Shown in pieces: positions 11,161-22,280 of a stretch of 64,000 nucleotides of DNA (positions are counted from its first letter, which is position 1; every line of letters starts with the position of its first letter). The notes below the pieces were generated by a model that was given only the letters and a program-made list of their open reading frames with translations, was not told where the DNA came from and made no database searches. A program made the position numbers and the translations under genes. The stretch lies in NCBI GenBank assembly GCA_021396245.1, contig WNYE01000061.1, forward strand, positions 1-64,000, given 5' to 3'. The DNA is from Sporothrix humicola (lineage: Eukaryota; Ascomycota; Sordariomycetes; Ophiostomatales; Ophiostomataceae).

Positions 11161-13264
11161 GGTGGGCAGATGTGCTGTGTAGGTTAGGTTATGTCGTAGA
11201 CTGCTTGGGTAAGCTCTCTGAGACTTGGATTTTTGGGATTGCTTTGCTATTTTGTCCTGTTCTCTTCGTTGACTTGTGATGCTTCTTATACAAGTCTTGA
11301 TGTTGTTCCCCTCATTGGAAATCTAGCGTGACTCATTGGCTGGTTCAACATTATCGACAGGCAAGAGCAACCATCTCGTTCGCACCTGCCTTTCATCGAT
11401 TCTATTTCCATATCCCAGGCGCAACCTCCACCATAATGGCTTCTCCGCGCCTTCCCTCCCTGATAACACCATCTCCAGTTAGAAGATGGCGGACTTGCGC
11501 TAACTGACCGGGCGCCTGGTTGGTGATTTTGGGGGTCACTTGCAGCGGCTCTGTGCAGGATTGTTAGACAGCACTATTCCCCATCGAGTAGGTCCAGGCG
11601 GTGTTTTTTTGACTCCAAGACGTTTCCAGCAGGTCGGTCACCACCATAAATCGAAGAAATACGCAATTATGACAAGCAATGTTGTCCCCAAATGACATGG
11701 CTTATCATGGGGGGCTTTGCATGTTTACGGAAGGCGCAAGGATCGAATCCTTTTTGCGAATCTAGATGTCGAGCTGGAAGGCAGCCGGCCGCTCCTGCCG
11801 TGTCGGAGTTGCCCTTCACAGGGGCACACGGCCGAGAGAGCGGCCGCCGTCGCCGCCGTCACTTTTGGGGCCAAAAATCTACAAATGATAGACACAGGGC
11901 TGACTTAACGAAGTAAGATTTCCCAAATAGGAAACATTCGACTTGCAATTTGATTTGGAAGGTGCAACCCGACAGAATGAAAATTTGATTTGATGAACAT
12001 ACCCGATGACTCTCATATCATAGTTTGGCCGATTGCTCGATGCGAGCATCAACAAACGTCTTTCTTGATTTTCTTATGACAAAGATTACATTGACACCAA
12101 TGTGGATTATGTAACGTTGTTTATGTTTTCTTATTGTTTTCTTCTTCCTTATCTTATTTCATTTTCCTCGCATATTCGTTTCTTCTCTTTTACTATTTTT
12201 TTTTATAATAATTTAGACAGATATTGATTTTGTAAATAAAATAATAAAATAATAAAACCCTCACAACATTCATTATGGCCAGTATTCATTTAAAAGACAC
12301 AAGAGACAGAACAGATGGACTGTTTCAGCCTCATCGCGGCTATTCACAAAACACTTGACACCTAAAGCCACCATCGCCTGAGTGCGACAACAGACATCGT
12401 GAACATTCTTATGCTTCGGATATCACGTTTCCGTTCGGTCTCTTAGGCCGATTTACTGCCACCTTGGCAAGGAGCCGTGAACATCGTCGAGCACAGGCTG
12501 TTGTATAATTTATGCCAAGATGTGCGAGACTATGGCAATGTTTATCTCATATCTCTGTCATATCTTCAATCAGAGTCGAGGCTAATAAGTAGTCCAATGA
12601 TTCTTCTTCTCTTGACTACCACCTTCATTTCGCTAGATGTCCTTGCGTTTTGAGATGGTAGATCCTCCACATGTGGCGTTGGCTAAACAGCGGTTAATCC
12701 TCACGGAACACAGGCGGTAGCTGCGATGGACAGAGGGCAAGCGGCCGTTCTGTCGCGAGGTAAGAGCAATGGAAGCTTTCGAAGCTTTTGTCTATATTTG
12801 GCAAAATTCAAGACGGCAGGAGCTATAGGTTAAATGGGGAAAGAGCTACGGTGGTGGGATGTTGAGATGGAAAGAACGAACGAAAGCATTTGATGGCGAT
12901 TGCACGATTCGAGGAAGGAGCGTCTCAAATCGGTGTCTCATTTTGATCATAGCGTTCTCAAATATTACTTTCTCAAGTCCTCTTTCTGCCTTTGTACCTG
13001 CCAACAACAACAACGAGCGTGCAAGGTGCAGCAGTTGCTCTTTCCCTCCCTATTATGGCCTGCCTTTCTGTTCTTTTTATTATTGGTATTGCTACAGGTC
13101 AATTTCTGTCTCTCCCAGCTCCAAGCTTAGCTTGAGCCTGCCCCCAACCTTATCTCTCTCTCCGTGCGTTCGCCATCACATCATCGCCAAAAATAACATC
13201 ACCAAATGAGCCCCTGCAAAAAAGGAGTTTGTGCGCGAACGGACGCAAACCGCCCACGTTACCT

Positions 13265-13267
<3 letters not shown>

Positions 13268-13305
<38 letters not shown>

Positions 13306-13339
13306 TGNNNNNNNACCCCTTCGAATTCCGTCTATTGTT

Positions 13340-13374
<35 letters not shown>

Positions 13375-13397
13375 CCCCCCCCCCCCCCCCCCCCCCC
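13268..13397. repeat. Poly-G and poly-C tracts around a 7-N assembly gap
   Basis: A run of 37 G (13268-13304) is followed by ATG, seven N (13308-13314), about 27 bp of ordinary sequence, then about 55 C (13342-13397) interrupted by a single G at 13374. The G run facing a C run across a gap suggests either a long hairpin-forming homopolymer or a sequencing/assembly artefact. Confidence 0.9.
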
Positions 13398-14866
13398 ACA
13401 CAGCAAACCACAGAAACCTCCTGGCTCTGACAGCAATCGGTTTGCTCGACGATGGGAATTGACGATTGTTCGCCTTTCTGGCACAAGCGCACTCCAAATC
13501 CCCATCACTCTGCTACCGGAGCCCTTTTCATCGCCATCTCCTGTCGTTCAAGTCTCCAATGGTGGGCATCTTGGACCCCTTTTGGTCTCCCCTTGAACCT
13601 TGTCAACCACAAATCGAAGCGAAGATTCGAACAGTTGCTGCAATAGCCTACACGATTACGACGTATTTCTGCACCTATCACAGAGTGCCTCGTTTAAGCT
13701 TCGTTTGTCTTGCATCGGAGCCTCAAAGCGAGACCCTCTGGCTATTCTCCGGCCAACTGGGGTGACTGCAGGAAAGCACAGAATGAATCGCGAATGAAAG
13801 AGGCCACAGGTGTAAAAACGCACGACACAGGTGGTTCTTTCAATTTTGCCTCAATTACCGTTCCCACCGAGTTCTTCGTCAGGTCCTTTTGTTTCGATCT
13901 TCTCTGCACTACGCTGTGCTTTCGCACTGGTGGTGTGCTAGATCGACACTATGAGCCCACGAACAAAACAACGGCAGTGAGCAGTTCTCTCACGTTCTTT
14001 GACCCTTTTCTTTTTGCCTTTCAATGCAGCCGCGATCCGGCCGTGTTATGTTGTTTGCTGGTGGCTTTTGGTCGCAACACACCTGGCAGTGGCAGCATCT
14101 TGGATGCTTCAGCTTCGGATCAGAAGATGATCGCCTTTCTCGACCAATCTGCACTACTCCGTATTCTACCTTTACCCACGACTACGAAGAAAGATACAAG
14201 TTATTTCTGGTCAATTCAGAGGGTTTCTCTGCTCTCTCGCTTAGTACTGGCACTTTTCTGTGTTATTTTCTGTACTTTCTTAAGTCAGGGTGTCGCGACG
14301 TCTCGGGTTTCAAGTGAAACAAGACGCCAGCAGGGATCCGCTGCACCACCCAAACAATACCACCCTCCAGCACAACATCCTCACCACTTTGCAGCCGCCA
14401 TCGCTCGCCCAGCCAATCCTGCAGCAATCCCACCAGCGCGGCCCTGGCCAGCCTTGTGGCCCGCCCAATCACTATCGTGCCGCAGAGCCCCCTTCGCCGG
14501 CATGAACCCCCATTGAGCCATCTCGGACAATCGCCCTGACCGTCTCCTTCTCCGTTGTGTTTGAGACGTCGTCCCACTGGAGAAAAAAGATTTGGCAGGT
14601 CGCTTGTGCACGCCAAGACACCCCCAGGATGGCGTACTCGAGATGGCGATGCAGAATTAGAGAGGGCCTCGTTACTGTCAGTGTTCTGGCCAGGCCTCAC
14701 ACGACAGTTACTTCGTGCAGACCACGCGGGCTACCATTGTCCCAGACCCAAGATTCTGCATCGTGGGAAAACTCTAATGTGCTGTACGTGCGGTACGAAG
14801 TACGTACGCCCAGTGCGTGTAGCCAGTCGTACGCGTTTCTTGGCTGCTTGGGACCTCTCTCGTTCC

Positions 14867-14886
14867 CTCTCTCTCTCTCTCTCTCT
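14867..14886 (+). repeat. (CT)10 microsatellite
   Basis: Ten uninterrupted CT units within the pyrimidine-rich region upstream of the 7-TM gene. Confidence 0.95.
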
Positions 14887-15298
14887 GCTGTGTTGCATGA
14901 TGATGTGCTCTTTCGACTCCACCCTTCCCATCCTCCTTCCCGCTTGTCCCCCTTCTCTCCTGTCACTGTTGGCAGTCGGCTGTCTCTTTGCGTTTTCCCA
15001 TTCCTCCCTTCTGTCCTTTCTCCCCTTCTCTCTTTCCTTCTTCCATCTTGTTTGTCTACTGACGAATGCGTGGCATGCGGCGTTTTGGTCCCATCGCTGC
15101 CGTTCCTTCAGAATACTATCACGACTTTCTCGCCACGCAAACATGATCTAGTTTCGTTTCCTCTCTTTTTTTTTCTTCCTGTCGTCCTTTCCTTTCTTTC
15201 GACCGATCGTTGTACGATATCACCATATGTCCCATTGATTGGGCTTGCTTTTTTGTTGCGGGCCGGTTCCCCCTCCTTTGACCGGCTGCGCCGTCACC

Positions 15299-18200
15299 AT
15301 GTCGACATCAGGAACTTCCGTCCCGGTCCTCGTCGCCGCCTTCGTCTTTGGCATCGTTGTCAACGCGGCGTCTGCGGCTCTCTTCCTTCACGTCAACAGC
15401 CATGGAAGCACCGTGTTCCGGGACGGCCAGAGGCTGGTCCTCACCACATTCCTTTTAGGTGCCGCCCTGTGGGCGCAAACCGATTTCATTTCCATCGCCA
15501 TCGACCCGACCGCCACATCGTCGTGCCAGATTGGCATCATCTTCAGCACATTCTTTGACCAACTGGCACGATTCTCCATCGAACAGTATCTGCTATGGGC
15601 AATCAACAAAGGCGCCAAGTCGGGCGTCCAGCAGATGATTGTGCAGGCCCTCGTCATCACCCGATTCGTTCTCGGCTGCGTTTTTGTCGGCTTCTCTCGC
15701 CCCCAGTTCGACCCCGTCTGCGTTCCGATGTCCTCGATGATGCCCGTTGCCATTGTCGTTGTTGTTCTTGATGTTGTTCTGATCGCAACGCTGGCCATTA
15801 TGGCTATCATGGCCGGTCTCATGAGCGACGTCCGCGAGGACAATGTAGAGGCTGGACGCAGCAAGTCGATTCTGCTTGTCATTGTTGCCTTTACCATCTG
15901 GACTGCGGTAAGACCAACTCGATCATATCCATTTGCTTTGTAGTGACGTTGACGCTGACAACTTTGGAAAATGACAGACCAGTGTCATCATGCTTCTCGG
16001 CATGAGCAGCTCTGAGCTCCTTCTGCGGACTCTTCTTCCAGCCATCGGCTTGCTAATCCTAGTTTGTGAGTTGCACATGAAAACACAAGTTGCTGTGTGC
16101 CAAAACACTGACAAATTCGTAGTCATTATCACTGCCTGCAATGATCCGTTGACATCGGGCACTACCAAATCGTCACGGGCCCCCGACTCGCCTGGAATCC
16201 GCAACATCACGACCGGTCGTTCCATCTCCACCGACGCCTCATCTGACTATCCTCCGAGCCGCTTTGAGGATATCAAACGTTCCGAGATCTTGACCATGTC
16301 AGCCTTTGAACAGCCCCGTGAAGCACCTCGTCCCGACATCCCGCCGGTGCCATCCAACTTTTCGCGCCCTGTTGTGATGTTGGCCAACGTCGAGGCGCCA
16401 CCGCTGGTTGTCCAGAACCAAGCCTTTATTCCTGGAGTTTCCGCCTTTGCAGCCGCAGCCGCGGCGTCCAACACGCGCAAGATCGACATTCGCCCGCAAG
16501 GTGGCAAGACGAAGCGCAGTCTTCTCGATTTGAAGGGCGGCCCTGGCGCAGCTCGCGGCGGCAAGATTATGATTTCGAACCCGATCCTCGAGGCCAACGG
16601 CGACCAGAACCCGCTCAACAAGATTGCAACAATTAGTCTTGAAGAGGCAGCGCGGGGCGAGAGAGAGAGACGCGCAAACGACCTCAACCTCCAGCGGGAC
16701 TCAGCTTTGATCGCCAAGCGCCCGGCACCGCAGCCTCCCAACATGTCAACCGAAGAGGCTATCAAGCGTTCAGTCAGTCTTAAGCGGAAAGAAGTCGCAT
16801 CTGTTTCGTCCCAGCCGCCCATGCCGACGGCCTCGAGCCTTGAGCCAATGCCAGTGGCTACGACATCGTCTGCCCAGCTTTCGCCTGGCGTCGAGGAACT
16901 GCGGAGACGATCGCCGAGACAGCCACCCGTCGACAAGGAACCCAGTCAGTCTATGCGCGCCAAGTCGGTTGCTATGCCATCTGCACCATCGCCTACGATC
17001 CCTCTCCCGTCTCCTCAGCAAGAAGTACCACAGCAGATGAACTTTACAGTCGAACCAAACCGGGCTGCCAGTGCTTTTATCATCCAGCCAGCCGGATTTG
17101 CGCCGCCTGTTCGCCCAGCTAGACCAGATGCTGATCTTCCGCCGCCTCCAGTTGGCCCAGATGCCAGCGTTCGTCGCCCTGAGATTCGCCCGTCCCGCCA
17201 GCTAAAGAGTCCGACGCAGCCTGCTCCCGAGCCCGAGAAGCCGGCTCTGCTTAGACGCCCTACGAATGGCCTTCCTGGAAACCCACGTGCCATGGCCATG
17301 AAGGCTCTGAACGAGGAATCCGGGGCTGGCCGCCAGCAGACGGTGATGTTCATGAACAACATTGTCTACGACAACCCGGAGAGAGTGCAGGATATCATCA
17401 ACGACGCGAGCAGCAAGGAGGCTGGGCGGCGCTCAACACAGTCGATTGTGCACCGGCCACGGCCCATTCCCCGGCACCTGGAGAAGGACCGTGCTATTTT
17501 CCCTGCTGAGCCGTCTCCGAACCTGGCCGGCCATCGTCGCAGCAAGTCGGGCGGTTCCATCGTTGGCCGCAAGTCGATTCTGCTTTCCAACCCTGGCAGC
17601 CCGACACAGCTCCCGCCGTTGCCGCTGCCTCCTAAGAACATGGGCTACAATCTGGCGCGCCCCAGCGCAGACCGCCCACAGCCAAACAACACGAAGAGCA
17701 TGACTTTTGACGAGAAAATGACGCTTCTGTTCCCTACACCGCCTAGTGGAGAAACCATGGCGCGGCGCCGGTCGTCTGTACCGGAAATGCCGGTTATGCC
17801 TCTCGACTACATGCCGATCATCTTGTCACCTACCGCGGGCCAGGATCGTGACAGCCGCATGTCGCAGAGCACGAACCGGACTGGCCGCACGTCCATCAAG
17901 ACAGAAAACATCTTGGAAGTGGACGAGCTGCCGCGCCGGAGCGAGGACGTCTCCCGTCTGAACGAGGAGGTCGGCAGTGCTTGGCTGCCTGGCCTGGCCG
18001 GCAACAGCATGGTGATGTCGATGTCGGATGCGGCCATGCGTCCGTCGATGGGTGCAACGAGCATGACGACTGGTGGAAGAAAGCGGGCCTCGTCACCGGT
18101 CCTCCCACCCACTCGCGACTCGGCAATGACAATGAGCTCTGATGCGCGCACACACGACGATGCAACCACCAACTGGGGCTCCGTCCACTCGCCTGTTGTT

Positions 18201-21200
18201 GCAGTGCCCATTCCAGCCAACCGGCAGGTCGCACGGACCACTTACATTAATGGTGGAGAACGCGGGGAGGGGCGTAATCCTGCAGCGTCTGCAGCATCTG
18301 CAGCACCTGCAGGTCTTACAGCTCCTCTAGCAGCGCCTGCAACGGCGTCGGCATTAAAGGAAAAGGACAATTCTGGACCGCTTCTGCCGCTGCTGCCCGC
18401 AACAACGTACAACGCAGCGAGATCAATTTCGCCGCCCACGTCTGACGAGGACAGCGGCAAACAGAGCAAAAATGTTCAAAAAGCAGAAAAGACACAAAAT
18501 TCCCAGAAGCGCGAGTCGCAATGGCATCGCCGCGTGGGCGACAATACGCTCAGCTTCTCTGAGCGCAAGGAGCGGGTCCGGTCGCGAATGCCTCCCCCAA
18601 CACCGCTACTTCTGAACCCCTCCTCCACCAAGAACCCGGTCATTGTCAAGGCCGCAGAGCCCTCTCCGCTAGAGTCGCCCGAACAGGCGCTTGCTTATAT
18701 CCAGGAGCAGTTGAAGCGGTACGAAGAGCCGAACTTGGCGGTGACGGCAGAAGAGACCCCCACCAGACGCCTGGCGCTCCTTGAGAACCTGGAAAGGGAA
18801 ATGGACATGCAGGCGGGCCACTGGCAGGAGATGCAGCATGACCTGCGGCACGACTCACTGTCGTCGATGCAGACGCTATCGCCCAGTGCAGAATCGCGTC
18901 GCCAATCTGTAATAAGCTCCCACAACGCTGCTGTTGCGCCAGTTGCCGTTGCACAACAACAACACATCGTAAAGGAAAGCGTTGCAATTCACATTGGTGC
19001 CGACCGCAGAGCTGCCCGGCGGTCCCGGATTCAAGCAAGCACCTGGAACAAGCACGCGACTGAGGACATTGTGCTGCCCGGCATCCGCAACAGCGCAAAC
19101 AAGAAGCAGCCGTTCTCCAACGCCGTGATCGATCTTGGCGCTCTGGGCAGCCCCACTCCCCCGGATTCCGACGAGGACGACCTGGACCTCCGCCTCCACC
19201 GGCCGTACGACGCTGTTGACGAGATCGCATTTTCGGATTCCGTCACCAAGGCTCTGTCGCAAAAGACAACACAGACAACACAGAAAACGCACAAGCCGTC
19301 TCTGTGGACACCGGCCGCCAAACCCGCCACAATGACTACCACAACGCTTCTGTGGACGCCCGCTCCGGCCGTGCAGTCGCGCCAGCCTACTGTTTTGTTT
19401 GCATCGATTTCAATTGCTCAGCAGCCTGCTCACGCCTCCGCCAAAAAGTCCAAGGCCGGCAAGAAGCAGCTTTCTGGCCCTCTGCCAATCGAGTCCGTCA
19501 CTCTCTGGAAGAAGCAGCATGCCAACGAAAAATCGCACGCGGCGCACTCGGGCCGTGGCCTTTGGATGTCGCACTCGCAATCCAAGCCCATGCAGGCGCA
19601 GCACTCTGCCGTCGCTTCCATGTCCCCTGTTTCTGAGCCCGTTCTTTCGGAAGAGGAGCTCATGATGAAGAAGATGCAGGACCTCGAGTCGGAAATGGAT
19701 GCCATGGAGGCTGACCGCGAAGAGCGCATCCAGGCCTCGCAGAAGCCTCCCCGTCCCCTCACACAGCGTCCCCCCAGACGCAACAAGCGTGTCACCATGC
19801 TACCCGATATTCTGGAGAGCCCCAAGCCGCTCCCCGACAAGCGTGGCACACTTGGCATTTTCCAGTTCCCCTGGGGTGAGAAGTCCGACACGGCCAAGCT
19901 CCCTACCCTGCCGACACGTGGCCCATTCGGCGCCATGCCCGGTACGATGGCCTCGGGCGGTGGCCAGCTGAACGCCGCTCTGGAGGCTCGCTCAAGAGAG
20001 CTCGAAGCGTCAGAGTACTCTTCGTCCTTCTTCGATGACTACGATGACGAGGAGGACTACGACGATGACGACGACAACGGCTTTGACGAGGACGGATCCG
20101 GCAGCGACGACGGCTTTGACGAGACCACGCTCTGGGAGATTGCCAGCCTTCTCAAGACCGAGCAGGTGCCCTCCACACTCTCCATGTTCCCGCCGCCGCT
20201 TTCTTCCGGCTCAGTGATGGGCGACTACATTGAGGACATGCCGATGGACAACGAGACCGAGCACCTGAACGAGATCGCCAACAACAGCTACGTTGATGTT
20301 GACGAGGTTCTGGCCGAGATGACCAGCGAGGTCCGCGCCGACAGCAAGCGTGACTCGCAGCTTTGGAACGACAACCAGGACGCTCGCGACGTGGCCGAGA
20401 AGACGGCCAGCAAGGACTTCTCCATGGCACAGCCCGACAAGGAGACTTGGAAGAGCTACGACACTGTGGGCCAAGCAGCAACTCTGCGCTCGAAACCCCG
20501 CCAGTCCGAGTCGGCCAAGATCGAGACCAGCCAGCTGTGGGATCGCGAGGCCAGCATCAAGGCTGTCACGTCCCTCAAGACCCTGCCGGCCAACCCTCGT
20601 TCCAGCCTGTGGGCTGCCGCCCAGCAGAAGAAGAAGGAGAGCGAGAAGAAGGCCGCCCCGGTGAAGCAGCAGGTTGACTCCATGATGTGGACCCCCCAGG
20701 CCAAGCAGACCAAGGCCACCAAGGCCGACAACAAGACGGCCCTCTTTGACAAGGAGGCCGCAGCCGCTGCCAAGATGGAGACTGCCGTCATCCGCACGAC
20801 TGACATGGAGCCCGCAGCCCTCAACATGCCACGCACTCCTCGCACGCCCAACCATGCTCCTCTCGAGAAGCTCATGTCAACGAGCCTGTGGACATCCGCC
20901 AACGGCAAGACATCCAAGATGTGGGCGCCTAAGCCCGTTGCCAAGGTCACTGCCAAGGGTCCGCTCTTTGACCGTGACGTCGCCGCTGTTGAGAAGCTGA
21001 ACAAGCCTATTCGCACGACCGACAAGGAGCCCGCTGCACTGAATATGCCACGCACACCTCGTACACCCAGCCGTGCTCCTCTTGAGAAGCTCGCCTCGAC
21101 CAGTTTGTGGACTGCTTCTAGCGGCAAACCCTCCAAGATGTGGGCTCTCAAGCCGGTTGCTCGGGTCCGCGCCAAGGGACCACTGTTCGACCGTGATGTT

Positions 21201-22280
21201 GCTGCCGTTGAGAAACTGAACATGCCTGTTCGTACCACCGATAAGGAATCGGCTGCACTCAACATGCCACGGACGCCCCGCACGCCCAGCCGCGCACCGC
21301 TCGAGAAGCTCATGTCCTCGAGCCTGTGGACGTCGGCCAGCGGCCACTCGTCTCGCATGTGGGCACCCATGCCTGTGCCCAAGGTCCAGGCCAAGGGTTT
21401 CCTGTTTGACCGCGACGTTGCTGCTGTCCAGAAGCTGACGATGCCCATCCGTACCACGACCATGGAGCCCGCCGCTGTCGACATGATCCGCGTGCCCCGG
21501 TCGCTGTCGCACCTGCCCCAGCTCCGCCTGGAGTCGATTGCGCTCTGGAGTGTTGCCGAGACGTCGACGCACCACGTGCAGAAGAAGGCCGAGATCAACT
21601 GGATCCTGGCCAAGGACCCCAAGACCCTGCCGGTCGTTGTCGACGACACCATCCCGGCCTCGAGCGTTGGTGTCAAGCAGAAGACGTGGTGGGAGAAGAT
21701 GAAGGCCGCCGCGGGCGTTTCGAGCGCACCAGAGCCTGCCAAGCCGGCGCCCCTGGCCGTCGCCGAGGCCGAGATTGACAATGTCCGCCTGGCCCTCAAG
21801 ACCACGCCGCTGCTCCCGCCTGTTTCCCAGCAAGAGCAGTACCTGCCGCGCCCTGTCGCCTCGCGCAGCGACTGGGAGGATGCCCTCAAGGAGGCCGTGG
21901 CCGCTAGCTACCCGTGGATGCAGCGCCGCATCAGCGCCACGCCCAACCAGTGGCAGTCCGCCCTCGACCAGGCCCTGGCACGCAGCTACCCCTTTGACGC
22001 GGCCCGCCAGCACCCTGTCCTTGCCGGTTCGTCTTCTTCCGACTCTTCGGTCATGAACAACGACGCCAGCAAGCTCCACCCGGTGTTCTTCCAGCCCGAG
22101 TCTGTCGAGGAGCCCAAGGAGACCGTCATCCAGCTCGTCCAGAGCCAGCCGTCCGCCCAGAGCACCCCGGCGCAGTCAGATGCCGCCTACAATGCGCACA
22201 TCGTGGCCATGGAAAACCAAGCCCTGGCACGCCTGCAGGCCCTCGAGAGTGCAGGCCACGGTGTTGTCCTTCGGTACTAG
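15299..22280 (+). CDS. Very large 7-TM protein with about 2000-residue disordered tail
   Basis: Three exons, 15299-15907, 15978-16065 and 16123-22280, give 2284 aa; both junctions keep frame. The Met at 15299 has context CACCATG. Residues 1 to about 245 contain seven hydrophobic helices separated by short loops, including FFDQLARFSIEQYLLWAI in helix 3 and an NxA-rich first helix; helices 6 and 7 are split by the introns. The rest is Pro/Ser/Ala/Lys-rich and looks intrinsically disordered, with an Ala run (about 16440-16470), an Asp/Glu tract from about residue 1537, four tandem units of about 73 residues (1773 onward), and about a dozen short LW or MW motifs, mostly preceded by Ser or Thr. 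Two further related W..AL motifs lie near the C-terminus. I do not recognise a named family. The topology suggests a membrane receptor or scaffold with a cytoplasmic tail, which is inference. Intron 2 is 57 nt with no in-frame stop. Confidence 0.85.
20742..21620 (+). repeat. Four tandem 73-74-residue coding repeats in the 7-TM protein tail
   Basis: Units begin at 20742, 20964, 21183 and 21402 (spacing 222, 219 and 219 bp). Each starts LFD(K/R), then RTT...EPAALNMPRTPRTP, APLEKL, a [ST]SLWT motif, and a KMWAP-like motif with Lys-rich end. Units 1-3 are close; unit 4 is diverged after its first third. Nucleotide changes are mostly at third positions, so protein sequence is being kept. Function unknown; Ser/Thr-Pro sites in every unit could be kinase targets. 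Confidence 0.9.

Larger units (their letters stand above)
11161..15298. other. 4.1-kb intergenic region with long leader of the 7-TM gene
   Basis: No frame here shows a recognisable protein. Open frames such as 13710-14516 (+) read as Phe/Ser/Leu-rich translation of pyrimidine-rich DNA. 11161-11350 is the promoter of the minus-strand FMN-binding gene. The stretch 12120-12260 is AT-rich. From about 14850 to 15230 the + strand is strongly pyrimidine-rich, ending in a T/C tract (15165-15200) about 100 bp before the next start codon, a usual look for a fungal 5' leader. Confidence 0.55.

Noticed and set aside
11740..11765. T-arm-like sequence GGATCGAATCC suggesting a tRNA
   Set aside because: No matching acceptor stem or anticodon arm could be found at the right distance upstream.
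13710..14516. 268-codon + strand frame with a Pro/Ala/His-rich end
   Set aside because: Composition follows the pyrimidine-rich DNA; no hydrophobic or domain order, and it lies in the probable leader of the 7-TM gene.
14557..15558. 333-codon + strand frame overlapping the start of the 7-TM gene
   Set aside because: It runs out of frame into the true first exon and its translation is Ser/Leu/Arg-rich without motifs.
20456..21889. 477-codon minus-strand frame opposite the tandem repeats
   Set aside because: A shadow of the high-GC, codon-biased plus-strand gene; motifs and constraint are on the plus strand.
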